NCBI GenBank assembly: GCA_965243545.1
Contig: OZ251573.1
Location: 4,216,001-4,280,000 of the forward strand
Length of the DNA stretch: 64,000 bases
Direction of reading: 5' to 3'
From: CATQHW01 sp965243545
GTDB taxonomy: Bacteria; Spirochaetota; Spirochaetia; SZUA-6; Bin103
The first letter of the stretch is position 1, and the number at the start of each line of letters is the position of its first letter. Positions 36,336 to 44,918 of the stretch are shown piece after piece. The notes below the pieces were generated by a model. That model ran no database searches. It was not told where the DNA came from and was given only the letters and a program-made list of their open reading frames with translations. A program made the translations under genes and the position numbers.

Positions 36336-36857
36336 TCACTCCGGCAGGCGCCGCAGGGCGGCGAGGGCGGCGGCGTAATCGGGTTCGTCGGTGATTTCGG
36401 TGACCACCTGCGCATGGACCACCGTGCCGGCCGCGTCCAGGACGTAGACGGCGCGCGCCAGGATGCGCAGCTCCTCGACCAGCGTGCCCCAAGCCGCGCC
36501 GAACGAACGGTCATAGTAGTCGCTTGCGGCGCGCATGTTGGCGATGTCTTCGGCGCCGCAAAAGCGCGCCTGCGCGAACGGCAGGTCGCAACTCACCGTC
36601 ACGGCGTTGATCCGGCCGGCGCTGGCGGCGAGCTCGCCGTTGAAGCGGCGGGTCTGCGTGGCGCAGACCGGCGTGTCGAGCGACGGCACCACGCTGATCA
36701 GGACCGGCTTGCCCTTGAGATCGGCCAGCGTCAGCTCCTGCATGCCGCCGTCGAAGTAGCGCAACGTGAAGTCTGGGGCCTGCTGCCCGACGGCCAACGC
36801 CTCGCCGGCCAGCGTCAGCGGCGCTCCCTGGAAGGTCACCGCGCCTGTACGTGCCAT
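36336..36857 (-). CDS. tpx: Thiol peroxidase (Tpx, atypical 2-Cys peroxiredoxin)
   Basis: The 173-aa product has the peroxidatic Cys in SVVPSLDTPVCATQT and the resolving Cys in FCGAEDI, as in E. coli Tpx. It reduces lipid and organic hydroperoxides using thioredoxin. An AAAGGAGC ribosome site five bases before the ATG shows that it can be translated by itself. The upstream GGDEF frame runs into it without a stop codon, so a longer fused product is also possible. Confidence 0.92.
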   Translation of the reverse strand: MARTGAVTFQGAPLTLAGEALAVGQQAPDFTLRYFDGGMQELTLADLKGKPVLISVVPSLDTPVCATQTRRFNGELAASAGRINAVTVSCDLPFAQARFCGAEDIANMRAASDYYDRSFGAAWGTLVEELRILARAVYVLDAAGTVVHAQVVTEITDEPDYAAALAALRRLPE

Positions 36858-37451
36858 GTGCTGCTCCTTTCCATCCCCCGGTGGGAGGATGGCCGGCGCA
36901 GTATGGACGCCGGTCCGGCCGTTCGGCAACCGCGCGGCGCGCTTGGCGGCGTACATGGCGCGGTCGGCCGCGGCGATCAGCCGTTCCGGGTCGCGCTCGC
37001 CGGCCGGCGCGACCGCCACGCCGATTCCGGCGGTGACCGTCACCGGGCCGGCCGGCGTGGCGACCGGCCGGCAGCGCAGGGCGGCGGCGATCGCCGCCGC
37101 GGCCCGTTGCGCGCCGCGCTCGGCGCCCGCGCCGGCGACGATCACCACGAACTCGTCCCCGCCGTAGCGGCCGACCGGATCGTAGGGCCGCACGGCCGCG
37201 CGCATCCGCGCCGCAACCTCGCGCAACACCGCGTCACCGGCGGCGTGGCCGCGGCTGTCGTTGATCCGCTTGAAGCGGTCCAGGTCGACGAACAGCACGC
37301 CGACCCGGCCGCCCTCCCGCCGGGCGCGCTCAAGCTCCCGGCGCAGCAGCTCGACGATCCCGCGCCGGTTCCACGCCTCCGTCAACGGGTCGGTGCGCGC
37401 CTGCCGGCGCGCCTCGGCCAACTCCGCGCGCAGGCGCTCCACGTCGTCCAC
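36336..37451 (-). CDS. GGDEF-domain diguanylate cyclase frame reading through into Tpx
   Basis: From GTG 37451, codons 1-198 encode a short Glu/Arg-rich helix and a full GGDEF domain (DPLTEAWNRR, LFVDLDRFKRIND, RYGGDEFVV). An RxxD inhibitory site (RPYD) sits five residues before GGDEF. It would make cyclic di-GMP and lacks a membrane or other sensor domain. No stop separates it from tpx: the frame continues through the Tpx ATG to 36336, giving a 371-aa fusion unless translation ends by another route. No clear ribosome site precedes the GTG. Confidence 0.7.
   Translation of the reverse strand: MDDVERLRAELAEARRQARTDPLTEAWNRRGIVELLRRELERARREGGRVGVLFVDLDRFKRINDSRGHAAGDAVLREVAARMRAAVRPYDPVGRYGGDEFVVIVAGAGAERGAQRAAAAIAAALRCRPVATPAGPVTVTAGIGVAVAPAGERDPERLIAAADRAMYAAKRAARLPNGRTGVHTAPAILPPGDGKEQHMARTGAVTFQGAPLTLAGEALAVGQQAPDFTLRYFDGGMQELTLADLKGKPVLISVVPSLDTPVCATQTRRFNGELAASAGRINAVTVSCDLPFAQARFCGAEDIANMRAASDYYDRSFGAAWGTLVEELRILARAVYVLDAAGTVVHAQVVTEITDEPDYAAALAALRRLPE
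36863..36870 (-). promoter_or_regulatory. Shine-Dalgarno (AAAGGAGC) of tpx inside the GGDEF frame
   Basis: Minus-strand AAAGGAGC five bases before the tpx ATG at 36857, within the GGDEF-Tpx continuous frame; evidence for independent internal initiation. Confidence 0.75.
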
Positions 37452-37469
37452 GGCGCGGCGCGCCGACCG

Positions 37470-38534
37470 TCAGCCGCCGGCCCGCTCCGCCACCCGATCG
37501 GCGAACTGCGCGCCGGTGAGCGTTCCGCCGATGTCCGGCGTGCCGGCGCCGCCGGCCAGCACCCGCTCACAGGCGGCGCGCATCCGCTCCGCCGGCTCGG
37601 CGTGGCCGAGCCACTCGATCATCATGGCCGCGCTCAGGATGGCGGCGGTGGGGTTGGCGATCCCCTTGCCGGCTATGTCCGGCGCCGAGCCGTGCACGGG
37701 CTCGAACATCGACGGCGCGCCCCGGTCGGGGCGGATGTTGGCGCTCGGCGCCATGCCGAGCCCGCCGACCACCATCGCCGCCAGGTCCGACAGGATGTCG
37801 CCGAACAGGTTGGAGGAGACGATCACGTCGAAGTCGCGCGGCCGGCGCACCAGGTCCATGGCCGCCGCGTCGACGTACAGCCGGTCGGTGCGCACGTCCC
37901 GGTAATCGGGGGCGAGCTCCTCCAGCACCTCCTCCCACAGCACGAAGCTGTACTTCTGGGCGTTCGACTTGGTCACCATGGTGAGGTGCTGGCGGCGGGC
38001 GCGCGCCTGCTCCAGCGCGAAGCGCAGGATGCGGGTCACCCCGGCGCGGGTGTGGATGGCCGACTGCACGGCGATCTCGTCCGGTTGGCCGCGGCGGAAG
38101 CGCCCGCCCTGATTGACGTATTCACCCTCGGAGTTCTCGCGCACCACCAGCAGGTCGATGGCGCGCGGCTCCATGCCGGCCAGCGGGCTCCGCACCCCGT
38201 CAAGCAGCAGCGCCGGCCGCAGGCAGGCGTACTGGTCGAACGACTGGCGGATGCGCACCGGCGGTTCCAGCGACACCGGGTCCGGCATCCGGTCCGGCGC
38301 GCCCACCGCCCCCAGGAAGATGGCGTCGAAGGCGCCGAGCTGCTCGATGTAGTCGGGCGGGGTGGGCGAGCCGTGCTCAAGCCAGTAGCTGAGCCCCCAC
38401 GGGAACTCCGTGCACTGAAGGTCGATCCGGCCGCCGATGGCGGCGCGCAGCACACGGAAGGCGAGCGGCGTCACCTCGCGGCCGATGCCGTCGCCGGGGT
38501 AGACGGCGATGCGGTAGCATGGTTTCTGACTCAT
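37470..38534 (-). CDS. Tartrate/D-malate dehydrogenase-type beta-decarboxylating dehydrogenase
   Basis: The 354-aa product belongs to the isocitrate/isopropylmalate dehydrogenase superfamily (YPGDGIGREV, VVRENSEGEY, NLFGDILSDLAA, GSAPDIAGKGIANP). The N-terminal pattern WGLSYWLEHGSPTPPDYIEQLGAFDAIFLGAVG and the SFDQYACLRP stretch resemble DmlA/TtuC rather than LeuB. It oxidatively decarboxylates D-malate or tartrate with NAD and a divalent metal. No leuCD genes are near, which also speaks against leucine synthesis. ATG at 38534; it is 18 bp upstream of the GGDEF frame on the same strand. Confidence 0.85.
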   Translation of the reverse strand: MSQKPCYRIAVYPGDGIGREVTPLAFRVLRAAIGGRIDLQCTEFPWGLSYWLEHGSPTPPDYIEQLGAFDAIFLGAVGAPDRMPDPVSLEPPVRIRQSFDQYACLRPALLLDGVRSPLAGMEPRAIDLLVVRENSEGEYVNQGGRFRRGQPDEIAVQSAIHTRAGVTRILRFALEQARARRQHLTMVTKSNAQKYSFVLWEEVLEELAPDYRDVRTDRLYVDAAAMDLVRRPRDFDVIVSSNLFGDILSDLAAMVVGGLGMAPSANIRPDRGAPSMFEPVHGSAPDIAGKGIANPTAAILSAAMMIEWLGHAEPAERMRAACERVLAGGAGTPDIGGTLTGAQFADRVAERAGG

Positions 38535-38625
38535 ATGCGGACGAGTATAGATGAGCGGGGCGCGGCGGGCGGCCGGGGCGTCCCGGCCATCCGCGGCTCC
38601 CGCGGTCGGTGGTAGCATCCGCGCG

Positions 38626-40023
38626 ATGCCGCGAAAGATCGTGGTGGTCGGGGCCGGCAGCACCGGCTTCCAGCTCGCCAGACAGCTCGTCGCCGACAAC
38701 CAGGACGTCACCCTGATCGAGCGTGACGCCGACACCGCCAAGTACGCGCTCAACAACCTGGACTGCATGGTCATCAACGGCATCGGCAACGACCTGCGGC
38801 TGCTCCGCCAGGCCGGCATCCGGGACGCGGAATTCTTCATTGCCCTGACCGACTCGGACGAGTTCAACATGGTGGTCTGCGGCCTGGCGTCACGGGAGTT
38901 CTCCGTCCCCTTCAAGATCGCGCGCGTACGGAATCAGCAGTACTACGCCCGCTCGCACCTGTTCGACGGGTCGCTGCTCGACATCGACTACATCGTCAAT
39001 CCCGAAATCGAGGCGGCGCGCGCGATCGTGCAGACGGTCGAGCACGGCGTGACCAGCGAGGTGGTCGCGCTGGCCGACACCGACATCGAGATGCGCGTGC
39101 TGCCGATCGTGGGAGGCTCGCTTTTCTGCGACCGCACCATCGCGCAGACGCGCGCCGAGCTGCCGCTGGAGTTCCTGGTGTGCGGACTGCTGCGCGGCGA
39201 GCGGTTCGACCTGCCGCACGGCGACACGCTGGTCCGCGAGGGGGACGAACTGTACGTCAGCGCGTCCGAGGAGGCGCTCGACCAGCTGTTCGACCGCGCC
39301 GGCCGGCCCAAGCTGCGGATGCGGCAGGTGATCCTGGTCGGCGGCGGGCGGGTCGGCAGCTTCGTGGCCGAATCCCTGCTGGACGGCCGCGAACGGCGCC
39401 GCCGGCTGCGGCTGCTGCGCGCCTTCGGGCGCAAGCGGCGGTTGAAGATCATAGAGAGCGATACGGCCCGGAGCAAGTCGCTGGCCGACCGCTTTCCGGG
39501 CGCGATCGTCATCAACGGCGACATCTCCGGCGAGGGATTCTTCGAGGAGGAGTCGCTGGGGAATCACGACCTGATCATCACCACCACCGCCAACCAGGAG
39601 CTCAACGTTCTGGCGGCGATTTTCGCCAAGACCTACGGCATCAAGCGCTCCATAGCGCTGGTCAACAAGTACAACTACCTGACGCTGGCCAACCGTCTGG
39701 GCGTGGACGTGATCATCAGCCCCAAGAACAGCGTGGTGAGCGCGGTGCTCAAGATCGTCCGCCGCGGCCGGGTGCGGAGCGTCGCCAGCCTGTTCGGCGG
39801 CCAGGCCGAAGTGATCGAGAGCACGGTCGACTCGTCGGCGCGCATGGCGGGCCGGAGCATCCGGGAGGTCGACTTTCCGGACCAGGCGCTGATCGTCTCC
39901 GTGCGTCGCGACGGCGTCGGCCTGTTTCCGCACGGCGGCCTGGTCATGCGGGACGGTGACCGGCTCACCATCATCGCCCGCACCGACGCCATCGGCCGGG
40001 TCGAAGAGCTCTTCGATTCTTGA
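38626..40023 (+). CDS. trkA: Trk K+ transport NAD-binding regulatory protein TrkA
   Basis: The 465-aa product has two RCK halves: Rossmann motif GAGSTGFQLARQL followed by TrkA_C, then VGGGRVGSFVAE and a second TrkA_C. The second half carries a basic insertion (GRERRRRLRLLRAFGRKRR). It gates the TrkH channel from the cytoplasm. ATG at 38626 begins the conserved MPRKIVVVGAG. Its stop overlaps the trkH TTG start (TTGA). Confidence 0.94.
   Translation: MPRKIVVVGAGSTGFQLARQLVADNQDVTLIERDADTAKYALNNLDCMVINGIGNDLRLLRQAGIRDAEFFIALTDSDEFNMVVCGLASREFSVPFKIARVRNQQYYARSHLFDGSLLDIDYIVNPEIEAARAIVQTVEHGVTSEVVALADTDIEMRVLPIVGGSLFCDRTIAQTRAELPLEFLVCGLLRGERFDLPHGDTLVREGDELYVSASEEALDQLFDRAGRPKLRMRQVILVGGGRVGSFVAESLLDGRERRRRLRLLRAFGRKRRLKIIESDTARSKSLADRFPGAIVINGDISGEGFFEEESLGNHDLIITTTANQELNVLAAIFAKTYGIKRSIALVNKYNYLTLANRLGVDVIISPKNSVVSAVLKIVRRGRVRSVASLFGGQAEVIESTVDSSARMAGRSIREVDFPDQALIVSVRRDGVGLFPHGGLVMRDGDRLTIIARTDAIGRVEELFDS
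40001..40016. repeat. Perfect 16-bp palindrome at the trkA-trkH junction
   Basis: TCGAAGAGCTCTTCGA is its own reverse complement and ends three bases before the trkH TTG, covering the only purine-rich ribosome-site candidate. It may be a coding coincidence or affect coupling. Confidence 0.6.
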
Positions 40024-41471
40024 ACGTCCGATCCATCCTCAAGACGGTTGCGGCGCTGCAGCTGGTGATCGTCGGCTGCATGGCCGGCTGCGCGCTGCTG
40101 GCGCTGGCGATCGGCGAGGGCGAACAGACCTTGGCCTTTCTGGCCCCGGCGGCGGCCGTCGGGGCGCTGTCCGCCGCCGCGCTGGCCGGCTTCCGGCGCG
40201 TCCCGCGCGAGGTGCTGCTCACCCGCGAAGGGTTCCTGTTCGTCACGCTGAGCTGGATCAGCGTGTCGCTGTCGGGGGCGCTGCCGTTCGTGCTGTCCGG
40301 CGCCATCCCGTCCTACGCCGACGCGTTCTTCGAAGCCATGTCGGGCTTCACCACCACCGGCGCGACCATCCTGACCGACATCGAGGCGCTGCCGCGTTCG
40401 ATCCTGTTCTGGCGTTCGCTCATGCAGTGGTTGGGAGGCATGGGGATCGTCGTCCTCACCGTCGCCATCCTGCCGCGCATGGGGATCGGCGGGCTGAAGG
40501 TGCTGCGCAGCGAAGCGCCGGGGCCGACCGTGGACAAGCTCACGCCGCGCATCGCCCAGACCGCCAAGATCCTGTGGCTGCTGTACGCCGGCATGTCCGC
40601 GCTGGAGGTGGCGCTGCTGCTGCTGATCGGCATGGCGCCGCTCGACGCGGTCATGCACACCTTCAGCACGGTGGCGACCGGCGGGTTCTCCGCCCGGAAC
40701 GACAGCATCGGCGGCTTTCAATCCGCCTGGGTCGATCTGGTGGTCACCGTCTTCATGCTGGCGGCGGGCGTGAACTTCTCTCTGTATTACCGGCTCAGCC
40801 GCGGCGGTGTCCGCGCGCTGGTCTCCAACGTCGAGTTCCGCGTCTACGCCGGGATCGCTGTTGCGGCCACGCTGGTCATTGCCCTCAGCATCTACGGGCG
40901 GGTCTACGACTCGGCCGCCGACAGCGTCCGCTACGGGGCGTTCCAGGTGGTCACCATGCTGACCGGCACCGGTTACACGACCGCCGACTACAGCCGCTGG
41001 CCGCAGCTGGCGCAGGCGGTGCTGATGGCGCTGATGTTCGTGGGCGGCTGCGCCGGATCGACCAGCGGCGGCATCAAGGTGGTGCGGGTCATCACCCTGT
41101 TCAAGCAGGGCGCCAACGAGTTGCGCTATCTGATCCATCCGCGCGGGGTGTTCCCCACGCGCGTCGCCGCGCGGCCGCTCAAAAAGGACATCCTGTATCC
41201 GATCGCCACCTTCTTTTTCCTGTACGCGGTCATCCTGATCGTCACCATGCTGGTGGTCGCGTCGGCGGGCGCCGACCTGCTGTCGGCGTTTTCCACCGCG
41301 CTCTCCACCGTCGGCAACATCGGTCCCGGGTTCGGAGCGATCGGCCCGGCGGAGAACTACGCCCATTATCCGGCCGGGGTAAAGCTGTTCCTCAGTCTCG
41401 GCATGCTCACCGGCCGGCTGGAGCTGTACAGCGTCGTGGTGCTGCTCACGCCCGCGTTCTGGCGCAAGTGA
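40020..41471 (+). CDS. trkH: Trk K+ transporter membrane subunit TrkH
   Basis: The 483-aa membrane protein carries the four pore-loop filters typical of TrkH: SGFTTTGAT, FSTVATGGFS, MLTGTGYTT and LSTVGNIGPG. Helices flank each loop. It conducts K+ under control of TrkA. The TTG start overlaps the trkA stop by four bases, implying translational coupling. The ATG-less start is accepted because the conserved N-terminus begins there. Confidence 0.94.
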   Translation: MNVRSILKTVAALQLVIVGCMAGCALLALAIGEGEQTLAFLAPAAAVGALSAAALAGFRRVPREVLLTREGFLFVTLSWISVSLSGALPFVLSGAIPSYADAFFEAMSGFTTTGATILTDIEALPRSILFWRSLMQWLGGMGIVVLTVAILPRMGIGGLKVLRSEAPGPTVDKLTPRIAQTAKILWLLYAGMSALEVALLLLIGMAPLDAVMHTFSTVATGGFSARNDSIGGFQSAWVDLVVTVFMLAAGVNFSLYYRLSRGGVRALVSNVEFRVYAGIAVAATLVIALSIYGRVYDSAADSVRYGAFQVVTMLTGTGYTTADYSRWPQLAQAVLMALMFVGGCAGSTSGGIKVVRVITLFKQGANELRYLIHPRGVFPTRVAARPLKKDILYPIATFFFLYAVILIVTMLVVASAGADLLSAFSTALSTVGNIGPGFGAIGPAENYAHYPAGVKLFLSLGMLTGRLELYSVVVLLTPAFWRK

Positions 41472-41541
41472 CCGGGCGTCCGCGAGGCGCCCGCGGCCGC
41501 CCGGCGCAGTCCGCCCGGCGTAGCGCCGCAACGCCGGCGGC

Positions 41542-42441
41542 CTACCGCGCCACCACGACCGCCTCCCCCGCCATCTCGAAGCGGGCCGCCGCCCGCCGGC
41601 CGCCGGCCGCCAGCGCCCGCTCGATCAGGCCGTCGTGGCGGAGGCGGCGTCCGCCGCCCAGGCTGCCGGTCGCGGTGGAGATCACCACCACCGGCGCGGC
41701 GGTCCGGCGCACCAGCTCGGCGCCCGCGCCCGGCGCCAGCCGCTCCAGGGTCGGCAGGGTCTTCAACATCAGCGCGACGTCGTACCGGCCGGCCGGCGCG
41801 GCCGGCGGCGCCAGCACGTCGGCCGCCTCCACCACCGGCGCCGCGCTGAGCGCCGGCGCCTCCAGGCACGGCAGGGCGAGCCGCGCCAGATCGACGACGC
41901 GGCCGTCGGCGTCGATTCCGCGATACGCGCTGCCGGGCGCCAGCCCCATCCACGGCAGCGCGAACGGGCTCAACCCGCAGGCGACGTCGAGCACGCGGAC
42001 CGGCGCGGAACGCGGCGCGCCGCGGGCGTCGGCGGCGGCCTGCCAGACCCGTTCGTACAGCGCTTCCATCACCGGCAGCCGTTCGGCGGTCGACGCGTGC
42101 AGCCCGAGCACCGCCCGGCACAGCCGCCGGCGGTCCGCGGCTCCGGCGTCCGCCATCGACTGCGCCAGCCGTTCCGCGCGGCGGCAGGAATCGGCGTCCA
42201 GGAACGCGCCGGCAACCTGGTGCAGGGCGCGCTTGGCCGCCTTCAAGGCACCGCGGCGAACGCCGCCGGTCAGCGCGCGGCCCGCGACCGTGCGACCGGC
42301 GGCCGCGCGGCCGGCCACGCGCGTCAGCAGACCGGGGTGGATGCGCCCGTACTTGCGGGTCGCCTGCAGCGCCCGGACCAGTTCCCGGTCCGGCGCCGCC
42401 GGCGGCTCCCGCTCTGCGGCGGACGCCGGCGTCCGGCTCAT
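41542..42441 (-). CDS. 16S rRNA (guanine1405-N7)-methyltransferase family protein (Rmt/FmrO-like)
   Basis: The 299-aa product matches the G1405 methyltransferases along its length: ATRKYGRIHPGLL, AAKRALHQVAGAFL, LHASTAERLPVMEALY, RVLDVACGLSPFALPW (SAM site), DVALMLKTLPTLERL and TGSLGG. In aminoglycoside producers and resistant pathogens this modification blocks 4,6-linked aminoglycosides at the decoding site. Whether this copy gives resistance or has a housekeeping role is unknown. It starts at TGATG with the tgt stop, in a unit with tgt and rsmI, so RNA modification is the common theme. Confidence 0.82.
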   Translation of the reverse strand: MSRTPASAAEREPPAAPDRELVRALQATRKYGRIHPGLLTRVAGRAAAGRTVAGRALTGGVRRGALKAAKRALHQVAGAFLDADSCRRAERLAQSMADAGAADRRRLCRAVLGLHASTAERLPVMEALYERVWQAAADARGAPRSAPVRVLDVACGLSPFALPWMGLAPGSAYRGIDADGRVVDLARLALPCLEAPALSAAPVVEAADVLAPPAAPAGRYDVALMLKTLPTLERLAPGAGAELVRRTAAPVVVISTATGSLGGGRRLRHDGLIERALAAGGRRAAARFEMAGEAVVVAR

Positions 42442-43520
42442 CACGCCGCGCTCACGTGCGGCGCGGCGCCGGCCGCGCCGACCGCGCGGCTGTAGACCCG
42501 CAGGTTGTGGATCGAGGCGAGGCGCCCGCCCAACCCGTCGCCGACGCGGAACAGGTGATGGAGGTAGGCGGCCGGAAAGGTCCGGCACGCGGCGCAGTCG
42601 CAACCCTCGACTGCCGGTTCGCGGCGGCGGGCGAAGCGTTCGTCCCGGATCGACACCGACCGGCCGTCGTCCGCGTACAGGCGGCCGTGGCGGGCGTCGC
42701 GGGTCGGCAGCACGCAGTCGAACAGCCGGTAGCCGGCCGCCGCCGCTGAGCGCAACGCGCCCAGGCTGCCGATCCCCAGGCCGTGCAGCGGCACGCCGGC
42801 CGGCGCCAGCTCGGCCACCGCGTACACCATGTCGTCCAGCCGGCCGCCGGCGATCGGCCAGCCGCCGAAGCCGAGGCCGTCAAAGCCGATCGCCGCCAGC
42901 TCCTCCACGCAGCCGGCGCGCAGGTCGCGGTGCGGGCCGCCCTGCACCACCGCGAACAGCAGCGGCGCGGCGGCGCCGGAGTCGCCGGCGCGCGCCAGTT
43001 CCGCCCGGCACGCGGCGGCCCACCGCACGGTGCGCCGCACGCTCTGCCGGTGCGCGGCGTAGTCGGCGTCCGGCCGCGGGCAGTGGTCGAGGCAGAAGGC
43101 GACGTCGGCGCCCAACCGGAGCTGCCGGCGCACCGTCCGCTCCGGCGTCAGGTGCAGCCGGCCCGCGCCGGCGCCCGCGCCGGGAACGCTCAACCCGCGG
43201 TCGGTGACGCGCGCGCCGGCCATCGACAGCGCCTGGAATCCGCCCGAGTCGGCGGCCAGCGGGCCGCGCCAGCCCATGAACGCGTGCAGGCCGCCGGTGC
43301 GGGCGATCGTCTGCGTCCCGGGCGTCCGCGCCAGGTGCAGGCAGTTGACCATGAGCGCCCGCACGCCGGCGGCGGCCAGGTCGTCCGGCGCCAGCGTCCG
43401 CACCACGCCGCGCGTCGCGTCCGGCAGGAACGCCGGCAGCCGCAGGGCGCCGTGCGCGGTGACCAGCCGCCGGGGGCGCGCCTCAGCGGAGGAGTCGACG
43501 GTCGTTGCCGGCGATGACAA
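42441..43520 (-). CDS. tRNA-guanine transglycosylase-like protein (Tgt family)
   Basis: The 359-aa product has ADSGGFQALSM (first active-site Asp), FAVVQGG, GIGS, DCVLPTRDARHG (nucleophile Asp) and the Zn site CDCAACRTFPAAYLHHL (CxCxxC plus His). Tgt swaps guanine 34 for preQ1 in queuosine tRNAs. It is somewhat divergent (NCLHLARTPG where NTYHLxxRPG is usual), so it could be a paralogue. The TTG at 43520 is supported by GGGGAGG six bases upstream and overlaps rsmI by 38 bp. Confidence 0.85.
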   Translation of the reverse strand: MSSPATTVDSSAEARPRRLVTAHGALRLPAFLPDATRGVVRTLAPDDLAAAGVRALMVNCLHLARTPGTQTIARTGGLHAFMGWRGPLAADSGGFQALSMAGARVTDRGLSVPGAGAGAGRLHLTPERTVRRQLRLGADVAFCLDHCPRPDADYAAHRQSVRRTVRWAAACRAELARAGDSGAAAPLLFAVVQGGPHRDLRAGCVEELAAIGFDGLGFGGWPIAGGRLDDMVYAVAELAPAGVPLHGLGIGSLGALRSAAAAGYRLFDCVLPTRDARHGRLYADDGRSVSIRDERFARRREPAVEGCDCAACRTFPAAYLHHLFRVGDGLGGRLASIHNLRVYSRAVGAAGAAPHVSAA

Positions 43521-44199
43521 CGCACACCTCCCCGCGCAGGTCGATCCGCTCGACCTGCGCGATCAGATCGGTCAGGTAGCCGCGGTGCACCTGCTCGAAC
43601 CGCTTGGTGAGCTCGATGCAGACAGCGGCCCGTCGATCGCCCAGCGCGGCGGCGGCGGCCGTCAGCAGCGCCGCCACCCGTCCCGGCGCCTCGAACAGCA
43701 CCAGCGTGTGCGGGCGGGCGGCCGCCGCCGCCAGCTCCGCCTGCAGCCGCCCGGCGCGGCGCGGCGGGAAGCCCAGGAACAGGTAGCCGCCGGTCGGCAG
43801 CCCGGAGGCGATCAGGGCGGCCGGCACGGCGCTGGCGCCGGGGATCACCTCCACCCGGTGGCCGGCTTCGATCGCCTGCCGCACGACCAGATGGCCGGGA
43901 TCGCTGATGCACGGGTAGCCGGCGTTGGAGACCAGGCCCACGGCGGCGCCGCGCGCGAGCAGCGCCAGAATGCGCGCGCCGGCCGCCGCCTCGTTGTGGC
44001 GGTGGTAGGAGAAGATGCTGCGCGGGCGGGTCAGGTCGTAGTGCTCGTAGATGGCGCGGGTGCGGCGCGTGTCCTCGCACGCCAGCGCGTCGACTTCGCC
44101 CAGTACGCGCAGGGCGCGCAGGGTGATGTCCTCCAGATTCCCGATCGGCGTGGCGATGACGCTGAGCGAACCGGCCTCCGCGGCCACGGCCCGGATCAT
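43483..44199 (-). CDS. rsmI: 16S rRNA 2'-O-ribose C1402 methyltransferase (RsmI family)
   Basis: The 238-aa product has VIATPIGNLEDITLRAL, ACEDTRRT, FSYHRHNE and the SAM-region SNAGYPCISDPG plus GLPTGGYLFLGFPPRR, diagnostic of RsmI. It lacks the C-terminal helical extension of the E. coli protein. RsmI methylates C1402 in the ribosomal P site, three bases from G1405, the presumptive target of the gene two positions downstream. Confidence 0.9.
   Translation of the reverse strand: MIRAVAAEAGSLSVIATPIGNLEDITLRALRVLGEVDALACEDTRRTRAIYEHYDLTRPRSIFSYHRHNEAAAGARILALLARGAAVGLVSNAGYPCISDPGHLVVRQAIEAGHRVEVIPGASAVPAALIASGLPTGGYLFLGFPPRRAGRLQAELAAAAARPHTLVLFEAPGRVAALLTAAAAALGDRRAAVCIELTKRFEQVHRGYLTDLIAQVERIDLRGEVCVVIAGNDRRLLR
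43527..43533 (-). promoter_or_regulatory. Shine-Dalgarno (GGGGAGG) supporting the TTG start of tgt
   Basis: Minus-strand GGGGAGG six bases before TTG 43520, lying inside the rsmI coding sequence; it decides a non-ATG start. Confidence 0.75.
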
Positions 44200-44268
44200 C
44201 CCCGCCCCGCGCGCGCACGGTCAACGGTTCCATGCCGGCGGCGGACGGCTATACTGCGCGGACCTGAC

Positions 44269-44862
44269 GTGACGGCGATCGGCGAGCGGTTTCATGGCCT
44301 GCGGGACAAGCTCCGCGACAAGGCGGCGCGCGCGCAGCGATCGCTGGTCATGCACGGGGTCTCCTTCGCCGGCGTCAACGGCTTGCTCTTCTTCATCAAC
44401 GTGACGACCGACGGGCGCGAACCGTGGTTCCTGATCCCGTTCGCCTTCAACGCCGCGGCGATGGTCATGCACGCCGTGCACGCCGCCAACCTCCGCCGCG
44501 CCGCCGCCGAGCTGGACGCCACGGGCTACTTGGCGGAGGGGCGGTTGAAGCTGGTGCGGGGCATCCAGAGGGCGCGCGCCCGCCTCCGCCTGCACGGCGC
44601 GTTCGCCGCCTCGCTGAGCGGCGCGCTGTTCATGGTCAACGCGGTCACCGGCAGCGGCCCGTGGTTCCTGATCCCGTCCGCCGTGCTCGGCGCCGCGGCC
44701 GCCATTCACGCGGTGGCGTCATCCGACCGGCGCGCCTCGCTGGCCCGCCAGCTGGCCCGCGCCGGCGTCGACTGGGGCAAGATCGCCGCCGCCTCCGCTC
44801 CCGCGGCCGTCCGCCGCCGCGCGCTGGCGCAACGCACCTCCGGTCCCAGGCCGGCCCGGTAG
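44269..44862 (+). CDS. Protein with duplicated 2TM domain
   Basis: The 197-aa product holds two copies of a two-helix module: HGVSFAGVNGLLFFINV...PWFLIPFAFNAAAMVMHAV and LHGAFAASLSGALFMVNAV...PWFLIPSAVLGAAAAIHAV, as in the 2TM domain family. It should be an inner-membrane protein with four helices and basic tails. Function unknown. A TATACT hexamer at 44250 could be the -10 box for the GTG start at 44269. Confidence 0.75.
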   Translation: MTAIGERFHGLRDKLRDKAARAQRSLVMHGVSFAGVNGLLFFINVTTDGREPWFLIPFAFNAAAMVMHAVHAANLRRAAAELDATGYLAEGRLKLVRGIQRARARLRLHGAFAASLSGALFMVNAVTGSGPWFLIPSAVLGAAAAIHAVASSDRRASLARQLARAGVDWGKIAAASAPAAVRRRALAQRTSGPRPAR

Positions 44863-44894
44863 CTCCCAGGCGAGTCTCGCAGGCCCTCGCCAGA

Positions 44895-44908
44895 CGATCA
44901 AATGATCG
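44895..44908. repeat. Inverted repeat upstream of the toxin-antitoxin promoter (candidate operator)
   Basis: CGATCA, AA, TGATCG: perfect 6-bp arms separated by two bases, ten bases upstream of the -35 box. Palindromes here are typical operators for HTH antitoxins, but no second copy supports it. Confidence 0.45.
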
Positions 44909-44918
44909 CTCACGGCGC

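Noticed and set aside
36414..38615. A 733-codon plus-strand open frame
   Set aside because: Antisense to tpx, GGDEF and the dehydrogenase, which carry diagnostic motifs.
39956..43207. A 1083-codon plus-strand open frame
   Set aside because: It is an out-of-frame shadow over trkH and antisense to the Rmt-like and tgt genes; Arg/Ala/Pro/Gly-rich with no motif. Long shadows are expected at this GC content.
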